Shown piece after piece: positions 60,651-64,000 of a stretch of 64,000 nt of DNA; position 1 is the stretch's first letter, and every line of letters starts with the position of its first letter. The position numbers were made by a program, and so were the translations under genes. The stretch is from Cryptomeria japonica (taxonomy: Eukaryota > Streptophyta > Pinopsida > Cupressales > Cupressaceae), in the NCBI RefSeq assembly GCF_030272615.1, contig NC_081405.1, positions 312,868,735-312,932,734 on the forward strand, given 5' to 3'. The notes under the pieces were generated by a model that was not told the DNA's origin, made no database searches, and worked only from the letters and a program-made list of their open reading frames with translations.

Positions 60651-62357
60651 TCAGATTTTATCTAGGGCTTTAGCCAGGGTGCTGCTAATTTCTTGTAGCT
60701 CTTTGATGTTGTCTTTGAGGTTGGGAGGGTCCTTGGCCGCAATAGCCACAACTTTCTTGATACTGGCCTTGGTTCTCTTCGCAGTTCCGCCCACCGGGGT
60801 AGCATCACCACCATTTCTAGTCTGGATGGTCTCCTCCTCCAGGTCAAGATCCACAACCAGTTTAGGAGTATGGTCAAAGACCTTGGCAATGTCTTCCAGG
60901 TTTTTGGTGACAGTAGAGAGGATACTTGGGATAATTCCCATTAGATTTTTCATCGCTTCTTTTCCCTCTTCCAATGATTTTACCTTATTCTCCATTTCCT
61001 GCTTCCAATTGATATGCTCCCTATTTTCATCCTCCCTCTTTTTATCCAAATTTATCCCTTACTTCTCCAGGTTTTTCAGAGTTTCATAAGTCCGTATGTC
61101 AAAATTCATGCTGGCCTCCGAGAGCTTCTTGAGATTATCGAGGATAAGCCCCTCACCAGCACTTTCCTTATCCTTGCTATCCCTTTCCTCAGTCAGGTTC
61201 TTCTTAGAGCCTTTGTATGTTTCCTTCTCATAATTAACTTTGGTTTCCTCAAATTATCCTTGGGAGCCATCTCCTCCATCAGATGGTTATTGTCCTTACT
61301 GGGGTGATCACTTAGAATAGGGCTATCTTGACTAGGCTCAAAATCTCCACTTTCTTCCTCATTGCCTAGCTCCTCTTCCTTCCAGCTATCTTCACAATTA
61401 GAGTCATCCGTCTCCATACCACTACTTTCCTTGACAATGTCCTCAGTTTCCAACCCAAGGGCGCTTTTCCTTTTCTTGCTAGATGACACCTTCTCCTTGC
61501 TAGTATTTCCCTCTTCCATCCTCCTTTTACCTAGGGAAGCGGAAATCCACTTATTTTCCTGTAGAGTGAGGGTTTTGCAATGCTCATAGATGAGCAACAG
61601 GAGCCCGTAGTGGAGAATCAGGCTGGAAGAGTTAGTCCTATGCTTGTTCAGGGACCTGGAGAGGGATCAAAAAAGGTAGTAGGGCAAAGACACTTTTTTG
61701 TCATGTCTGAAATGGTTTAAGAGCACGAAGTGGTAGGTGTGGGCCCTAAAGAAATGACCTTCAACTATAATATACTCCATGATTGCATTCAGGACCCATC
61801 CCCACAACTTCTTGATGTTTGCAGCATTGTAGTAGCCCCCGGTAGCCTTGCTAATTTTGGCCTGCTCTTTCTCTTTCCGTGGGAACAGGGTAACCGCATT
61901 GTTGGAAACCTTGAGGTCTTGAAAGAAGTTAAGCCCGATGTGGGGCATTCCATTCACAGTAGAAATAAGCCCAACGTCCAACTTAAATTTAACTCCTTAA
62001 AGTTTAAAAGAGCCATTAGACAAGTTTTCAGAAATCTTAGAAATAGGTAAGTTAACCCTACCTTTGTCATAGTCCTCAAGCTTTTCCATGAAGCTGGTGA
62101 GAGAGCCCTTCTATAGCTTTGCCCAAACTTTAGGCATTGCTTTCCAGGTTGACGTGTCATCAGGTTTTTCGTGTCTTAGATCTCCTCCCATTTTTGAATG
62201 TAGGATATTGACTCTGTTTCTCTGCAAATTGAGAACTTCTTTCTCGATGCAACTCAAATTTTCGCTCTAAGTAACCCACAAAGCGTGCGGTGATTTTTTG
62301 GAGATAGTAAGAGATCTGTCGTAGTGCTAGGTAATGATGGCCTTTCCAGCAAGACAT
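60651..62357 (-). pseudogene. LINE third frame: globular N-terminus plus acidic coiled-coil tail
   Basis: Begins MSCWKGHHYLALRQISYYLQ at 62357, just after the RNase H stop at 62369. After a shift it continues through ISTVNGMPHIGLNFFQDLK, NNAVTLFPRKEK, KLWGWVLNAIMEYIIVEGHF, then HFVLLNHFRHDKKVSLPYYL and LLIYEHCKTLTL. The second half (61540-60651) is acidic with KR patches, then coiled-coil (ENKVKSLEEGKEAMKNLM), ending DNIKELQEISSTLAKALDKI. Two or three shifts or stops break it. It lies in the LINE transcript because a 5'-truncated copy at 32073-33472 starts inside it. The N-terminal half resembles plant mobile-domain-like or gag-like proteins in pattern; no function is shown. Confidence 0.65.
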
Positions 62358-62368
62358 AAATGATGCTT

Positions 62369-64000
62369 TTACTTGTCATGATTTAATTGTCCTTCTCTCC
62401 CCATATAACAGTCCTTTCTGAGTATCTCTTTAATATTTACATTGAGATCATCCTCGTGCCAAATCATTCGAAAGTCAGAATTAACTCCAATATTCACTAG
62501 ATAGTCAGCAACACTGCTTTGCTCTCTAAAGGAATGTTGTATAATAATTTCTTTGAAACTGGTGATAATCTCTCTAGCTTTCATGATGATATTCTCAATA
62601 GACCAAGAAGGCTTTGATTCTCCCTTTAAGCACTTAATAATATTAAGTGAATCCCCCTCAAGCCATATTTTATCATAATTGATATTTTTGGCTATAATGA
62701 AAGTATGCAAGGAAGCAGAGGCTTCAGCAAAATGGCTAGTTTGATTCCCTAGAGGACCAGCCACTGCCTTAAGACAACTTCCAGCAAAATTGCGGATAAT
62801 GCCCCCATATCCAGCTTTACCTGGATTTCCTTTAGAATCCCCATCGAAGTTAGCCTTAATCCATCCCTATGGGGGGAAACACCAGACAAGACCTTCTCTG
62901 CCTTTCTCCTTACTAGTAGTGGTGGTAGAAAGATTCCATCTATCTTAGAAATCCTCTTTAGTAGCAAGTCCCTGATCAGTACCATAGAGGCTTTCAAAAA
63001 TACTCCTAAAGATTTTGTCTGCAACCACTTCAGGAATAGCCCTTTTATCTTTGAAAATCCTGTTGTTGCACTCTTTCCATATATTCTAGATAATAATCGG
63101 CAGAGTAAGTCTCTAGGTCTCCACAATTTTAGGATTAGAGTTAGGACAATTCCATTGAAGCCAAGTGTCACCAAGAGAGGTTAGGAAGACCCAGCTTAGT
63201 TTCCACTTAGACAGGATAATTTTCCAGATGTCCTGGCTAAAAGAGCATTGATTGAGAATATGGCAAGTTGTCTCTTCTTCCCTGCAACAAAGAGAACACA
63301 TGTTAGGAAAAATGATTTCTCTTTTATGAAGATTATCCAAGGTTAATATCTTATTTTGGATGAAAATCCAAAAGAAGATGTTGACTTTGGGAACTAAGTT
63401 CTTATTCTAAACTTTAGCCCAGATGGGAGTAGCTTCCACCAGGACATTATGAATAGTTACAGTAGAGGAAACAAAGTATTTCCCATCTAGAGTTTTCCCC
63501 CATATCAGAATGTCATCTTTGTTGTCTCTAGGGATTTTAGCAGAAAGAGCAATCTGAAGGAACTTGAGATCCGAGCACTGCAAGCTAAAGTTAATCCGGT
63601 CCCCATTTATCCAGTAATCTCTTACCATTTCACCGTACCTGCATTTGAAATTGTCTTTCCAATCTTTGATGATAGGGATTTCCTCCAGAGGTTTATCCAG
63701 GATCCATCTATCTTCCCAAAATATTATTTTCCTCCCATCCCCAAGGTTCCAGGTTTTGCCAGCAGTAGCCCAGCCTTTAGCAGATTGCACTGCATTCCAA
63801 ATGGCAGATCCATCAATAGAGAAAGATTTGTCAAAGAATTCTTCCTCAGAAGGTTGCACATAGAGATATTTGTTTTTCCAAATAGAGTTCCATTCTCTTT
63901 CCTCCCCTTTGAATCTCCAAATTTGTTTGGCTAATAAAGATTTATTCATAGAACTAATGTTCCTTAAGCCCAGCCCACCTGAGACCTTAGGGGTACAAAT
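62369..64000 (-). pseudogene. LINE ORF2 C-terminal part: zf-RVT and RNase H
   Basis: From 63949: MNKSLLAKQIWRFKGEEREW, WNLGDGRKIIFWEDRWILDK, then the zinc region NIFFWIFIQNKILTLDNLHK with CSLCCREEETTCHILNQC (63410-63230). RNase H follows with NFDGDSKGNPGKAGYGGIIR (~62860), HFAEASASLHTFI, IWLEGDSLNIIKCL and REQSSVADYLVNIG. All four acidic catalytic positions (D, E, D, D) are present. Frameshifts near 63400 and 62760 and a few stops interrupt the frame. The RT core and endonuclease would lie to the right of the window. Confidence 0.85.

Larger units (their letters stand above)
60481..64000 (-). mobile_element. LINE, 3' half, with third frame; runs off the window
   Basis: On the minus strand: end of RT region, zf-RVT and RNase H (64000-62369), then a broken third frame (62357-60651), then a 3' end AAGGGTTTCAGGGCCCC..TTAATCAAAAA at 60481. 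It interrupts the gypsy 3' LTR. The target duplication partner and 5' end are outside the window. Confidence 0.8.

Overview
This is nuclear DNA from a seed plant with a large, repeat-rich genome, most plausibly a conifer or other gymnosperm. That placement is an inference from the transposon families, the very long LTRs, the AT-rich spacers and the many decayed element copies; no single-copy host gene is present to fix the species. Nearly the whole window is layered transposable elements. I see no bacterial-style operon, rRNA gene, tRNA gene or CRISPR array.

Layout. 1-2245 (-) is a decayed unknown reading frame of a type carried by retroelements. 3121-4001 (-) is an LTR fragment. 4624-11171 (+) is a complete LTR element with Ty1/copia (Sirevirus-like) ends and a CCHC gag, but its pol is replaced by a 1108-codon frame of unknown function. 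11361-12015 is a six-copy array of ~110 bp repeats. 12248-20944 (+) is a full-length L1-type LINE with a 14 bp target duplication, ORF1, ORF2 (endonuclease, RT, zf-RVT, RNase H) and an extra frame downstream of RNase H. 22443-35027 (+) is a multi-exon DDE-transposase-like pseudogene cut by two insertions. The first, at 23260-25903, is a Ty3/gypsy 3' fragment flanked by a 20 bp repeat. The second, at 27279-34012, is a copia element on the minus strand; it carries a 5'-truncated LINE copy (32073-33472) inside its own LTR.

35322-60480 (+) is a Ty3/gypsy chromovirus-like element with a ~5 kb 5' LTR. Its 3' LTR is split at 46059/58828 by a second 12.8 kb gypsy element (46060-58827, -) with ~3.9 kb LTRs and a perfect 5 bp target duplication. 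The 3' LTR is then cut at 60480 by the 3' half of another LINE (60481-64000, -), which runs off the window.

How the parts relate. The LTR element at 4624-11171 has no polymerase, but its LTR ends, primer site, duplicated polypurine motif and gag resemble those of the copia element at 27279-34012, so that lineage is a candidate helper. The LINE at the right edge and the truncated LINE copy at 32073 share a third reading frame downstream of RNase H. Its N-terminus has a pattern (W..L...F...LL) that also appears in the large frame of the LTR element and in the fragment at 1-2245. A family of passenger frames riding on both LTR and non-LTR retroelements is the most novel suggestion here. Decay in two of the elements is dominated by in-frame stops of the C-to-T type (CAG to TAG) with almost no frameshifts, as expected from long-term cytosine methylation.
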